A DNA stretch of 64,000 bases, taken from Alteromonas gracilis (GTDB lineage: Bacteria > Pseudomonadota > Gammaproteobacteria > Enterobacterales > Alteromonadaceae). Of the stretch, positions 61,484 to 64,000 are shown in pieces. Location of the stretch: assembly GCF_002993325.1 (NCBI RefSeq), contig NZ_PVNO01000005.1, positions 124,001-188,000 of the forward strand, in the 5' to 3' direction. A program made the position numbers and the translations under genes. The notes under the pieces are model-generated. The model was not told the origin of the DNA. It did no database searches and was given only the letters and a program-made list of their open reading frames with translations. How positions within the stretch are numbered: the first letter of the stretch is position 1; every line of letters begins with the position of its first letter.

Positions 61484-63224
61484 TCTTACTTTAAATGCAC
61501 TGTTCGTGGCAGCAGTATGTGTACTTGCTGGTTGTCAAACGTACGGTGTTGGAGAGGAAGTAAAACCTCACATTCGCGACGAACTAAGCCGTTCGCAGAA
61601 TAATACGTCTAGCGTGCCAGCGCCACCACCCCAATTAAACCAAGAGCTGCTGTCTGAGGTCGCCCGTTATCAATCACTTCCTGCGCCCGTGTCTCAAAAA
61701 ACCTTTGCGGTATCGGCAAACAACGTTGACGTGCGTCCCTTCTTTGATGCATTGGTTGAGGATACGCCTTACAGCGTAGCCGTTCATCCCGCAGTATCTG
61801 GCCAAATTAGCTTAACGCTCAAAGACGTAGCACTTGACGATGTATTAACCATCATTTCTAGAATGTATCCATTGGATGTATTTTTGGAAGGCAAGGTCAT
61901 TCAGGTCATGCCGTCTCAATTAAAAACCGAGTCTATCCCCGTTAACTTTCTGATGATCAAACGGTTTGGCGTATCAAATGTGAGCGTTATTGCTGGCGGA
62001 GTGAGTGAGCAGGACCAAAACAACGGTGGTAACAACGGCGGTATAAACGGTAATAACAACATTAGCGGCAACGCATTGGGTGGCCAGGGCGGCTTTGGTG
62101 GACAAGGTGGTTTTGGAGGCCAGGGCGGCAACAATATTCAGCAGCTTAACGGCTCTAACATTCAAACAACCAGCGAGAACGATTTTTGGAGCGATTTGAA
62201 AGAAGCGTTGAAAGTTTTGGTGTCACCAACAGAAGGGCGTCAAGTGGTTGTTTCCCCCCAAGCTGGCTTGGTTACCGTTCGCGCATTGCCCAGCGAAATT
62301 GCAGTGGTAAGAGATTTTCTGAATCAAAGCCAAGAAAGCTTACAGCGCCAAGTCGTGTTAGAAGCGCGTATTATTGAAGTTACGTTGAATGATGGTTATC
62401 AACAGGGTGTGCGTTGGGATCGCATTGCGAGCGGGCTTACCGGAAGTGTTAATTTTGGTTTTAGCGGAGGCGCGCTGGCTTCTAACTTCGCCGCGAATAC
62501 GGCTGCAGGAATAAACCCAGCTATCAATGCAGTTAACGCAATTGGTAACACTATTTCTACGGATATTGGTGGTGTGTCTACACTTCGTATATCTCGAGGC
62601 GATTTTGATGGTGTGATTAACATGTTGCAAACTCAGGGTGATGTACAGATGCTGAGCAACCCAAGAGTTACAGTAACTAATAATCAAAAGGCTGTCATAA
62701 AAGTTGGGCAAGATGAATACTTCGTCACTGATGTGTCAACCAGCGAAGATCAAAGCGCCACACAGACTGAAAACGAAAACGACATTGAGCTTACGCCATT
62801 CTTCTCAGGTATTGCGCTAGACGTCACGCCGCAAATTGATAAAAGTGGCTCGGTTATACTTCATGTCCATCCCTCAGTAACCGAGACTGCGGAGCAAACT
62901 AAAGTGATTCAAGTGGGCGACCAGCAAATTTTACTCCCCCTTGCGCAGAGCAACATTCGAGAGTCTGACACGGTAATTCGCGCCAGAGACGGGGAAATTG
63001 TGGTTATTGGTGGACTGATGGAAACCGTTACCAGCGAGCAAGAGTCGAAAACTCCGCTGTTAGGCGATATTCCCTTCATCGGCAACGCGTTTAAAAATAA
63101 GGCGAAAACGCAAAGTAAACGCGAACTAGTCATCTTGATACGTCCTTCTGTCGTGCAGCCGGATACATGGGAAAAGCAGCGCCTTCGCACTCAGTCGCTC
63201 CTTGACCAGTGGTATAGAGAGTAA
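61461..63224 (+). CDS. mshL: MSHA pilus secretin MshL
   Basis: A 587-residue secretin lipoprotein. The signal ends in the lipobox LAGC (Cys25). A secretin N-domain (about 75-155, FAVSANNVDVRPFFDALVEDTPYS) is followed by a Gly/Asn/Gln-rich insert (about 180-230) with repeated GGQGGF units, then the secretin core with VVLEARIIEVTLNDGYQQGVRWD, LSNPRVTVTNNQKAVIKVG and ESDTVIRARDGEIVVIGGLMETV. It forms the outer-membrane gate through which the pilus emerges. An alternative ATG lies two codons downstream. Confidence 0.92.
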   Translation: MNMKLKNNLTLNALFVAAVCVLAGCQTYGVGEEVKPHIRDELSRSQNNTSSVPAPPPQLNQELLSEVARYQSLPAPVSQKTFAVSANNVDVRPFFDALVEDTPYSVAVHPAVSGQISLTLKDVALDDVLTIISRMYPLDVFLEGKVIQVMPSQLKTESIPVNFLMIKRFGVSNVSVIAGGVSEQDQNNGGNNGGINGNNNISGNALGGQGGFGGQGGFGGQGGNNIQQLNGSNIQTTSENDFWSDLKEALKVLVSPTEGRQVVVSPQAGLVTVRALPSEIAVVRDFLNQSQESLQRQVVLEARIIEVTLNDGYQQGVRWDRIASGLTGSVNFGFSGGALASNFAANTAAGINPAINAVNAIGNTISTDIGGVSTLRISRGDFDGVINMLQTQGDVQMLSNPRVTVTNNQKAVIKVGQDEYFVTDVSTSEDQSATQTENENDIELTPFFSGIALDVTPQIDKSGSVILHVHPSVTETAEQTKVIQVGDQQILLPLAQSNIRESDTVIRARDGEIVVIGGLMETVTSEQESKTPLLGDIPFIGNAFKNKAKTQSKRELVILIRPSVVQPDTWEKQRLRTQSLLDQWYRE

Positions 63225-63226
63225 TT

Positions 63227-64000
63227 ATGTACCAGCACTTTTATCACTTCACTGACATGCCGTTTTCGCTTACGCCAAATACGGAGTTCTTTTGTGCGTT
63301 AGCACCGCATAATGAAGCGTTGAAAGTTATTCTGTCTGCATTAAGCATGTCAGAAGGGTTTATAAAAGTGACAGGAGAGGTGGGTACAGGGAAAACCCTA
63401 TTATGCCGTAAGTTGATTAATCACCTCTCAGATAAATTTGTAGCCTGCTACCTCCCGAATCCCTATTTGTCGCCAGATGAGCTGCGCTTTGCGTTTGCTA
63501 AAGAATTAGGTTTAGAAATAAACGGGAAGTCAGACTTGCAAGGGCTACATAGCGCAATTGAGACTCAACTCTTAGCGTTGAAAAAAGAAGGGCGTCAGGC
63601 GGTACTTATTATTGATGAGGCGCAGTCGTTAAGCTGGGATGCGCTAGAAATGCTTCGCTTGTTCAGTAATCTTGAGACTGAAAAAAGTAAGCTTCTACAG
63701 ATTGTAATGTTCGGTCAGCCTGAGCTTGATGAAAATTTAGCGAACCCCAAGGTAAGGCAAATCCGCCAGCGTATTAGCTTTTCATACACGTTGCGCACCA
63801 TGACCTCCCCTGAGGTGGATTATTACATAGCTCATAGATTGAAGACTGCGGGTGGAGACGAGCATCTTATATCAAAAGGGTTACGTGCATTTATTGCCGT
63901 GGTAACCAAAGGCACACCTAGACTGGTTAACATTGTTTGCCACAAAATTTTGCTCCGCGCTTATGGTCAGGGTAAAAGTTCTGCAAATTGGTTTCATACT
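63227..64000 (+). CDS. mshM: MSHA biogenesis ATPase MshM (N-terminal part)
   Basis: 258 codons run from the ATG at 63227 to the window end, so the gene is cut there. It is an ExeA/GspA-type AAA+ ATPase: MYQHFYHFTDMPFSLTPNTEFF is the ExeA-like opening, TGEVGTGKTLLCRKL the Walker A motif near residue 52, VLIIDEAQSLSWDALEMLRLFSNLE the Walker B region, and VTKGTPRLVNIVCHKILLRAY the sensor 2 part. GspA-type ATPases assist secretin assembly across peptidoglycan; a role for MshM with MshL is inferred from this. It follows mshL after two bases. Confidence 0.92.
   Translation, partial: MYQHFYHFTDMPFSLTPNTEFFCALAPHNEALKVILSALSMSEGFIKVTGEVGTGKTLLCRKLINHLSDKFVACYLPNPYLSPDELRFAFAKELGLEINGKSDLQGLHSAIETQLLALKKEGRQAVLIIDEAQSLSWDALEMLRLFSNLETEKSKLLQIVMFGQPELDENLANPKVRQIRQRISFSYTLRTMTSPEVDYYIAHRLKTAGGDEHLISKGLRAFIAVVTKGTPRLVNIVCHKILLRAYGQGKSSANWFHT

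Noticed and set aside
1-64000. tRNA, rRNA, complete insertion sequence or prophage
   Set aside because: I looked for tRNA-like T-loop sequence, transposase motifs and phage structural genes and found none I could support.

Overview
The window looks like chromosomal DNA of a marine gammaproteobacterium close to Alteromonas. The reasons are an E. coli-like housekeeping gene order, an MSHA pilus cluster, a large TonB-dependent receptor next to halogenase-like and SapC genes, sodium-driven sugar symporters and moderate GC. There is no rRNA, tRNA, CRISPR array, prophage or intact insertion sequence that I can see.

Region 1 (1-14 kb) mirrors the E. coli dapF-yigA-xerC-yigB-uvrD-corA-rarD-yigI-recQ neighbourhood: recQ (cut by the window edge), a YigI-type thioesterase, mgtE in the slot where E. 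coli has corA, rarD, a REC-REC-GGDEF protein, uvrD behind a clear LexA box, cysE, then yigB, xerC, a DUF484 gene, dapF, lysA and the lptM lipoprotein gene on one strand. A pair of 20-bp repeats resembling the flanks of REP-associated transposase elements lies between cysE and yigB.

Region 2 (13.6-28 kb) holds a VC2487-type glycosyltransferase, a PAP2 phosphatase, rraA, an S1/P1 nuclease, ubiX, mpl, fbp, ppa, a secreted DUF3299 protein, a 2OG-Fe(II) oxygenase, a thioesterase, a YegD-type Hsp70 and uvrA. Several strong intrinsic terminators separate these units.

Region 3 (28-39 kb) begins with a YajR-like MFS gene and a YqaB-like HAD phosphatase. Two lipoprotein genes follow, one an alpha/beta hydrolase lacking its serine nucleophile. 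Then come a GalR-type repressor gene, galM, galT, galK and a sodium/sugar symporter gene, and finally ssb. A convergent gap at 31.86-32.26 kb carries a perfect DnaA box, seven GATC sites in 160 bp and an AT-rich stretch, resembling parts of an enterobacterial replication origin.

Region 4 (40-53 kb) has a solute-binding-like protein, a secreted hydrolase and a TPR protein. A minus-strand locus follows: TonB receptor, tryptophan-halogenase-like flavoprotein, SapC, SSS symporter and GH36 alpha-galactosidase. Near-identical operators (core GGTAAACGTTTAACC) precede galT, the alpha-galactosidase and the receptor, with a weaker copy before galM. I infer one regulon for uptake and breakdown of alpha-galactosides: receptor import, hydrolysis by GH36, symport, then GalM-GalK-GalT. 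galE is not in the window.

Region 5 (53-57.5 kb) is the glycerol regulon glpK, glpR and glpD with GlpR-type operators. Region 6 (57.5-64 kb) has a histidine phosphatase, a possible MshF-like membrane protein and mshI, a PilN-like gene, mshJ, mshK, mshL and mshM, the last cut by the window end.
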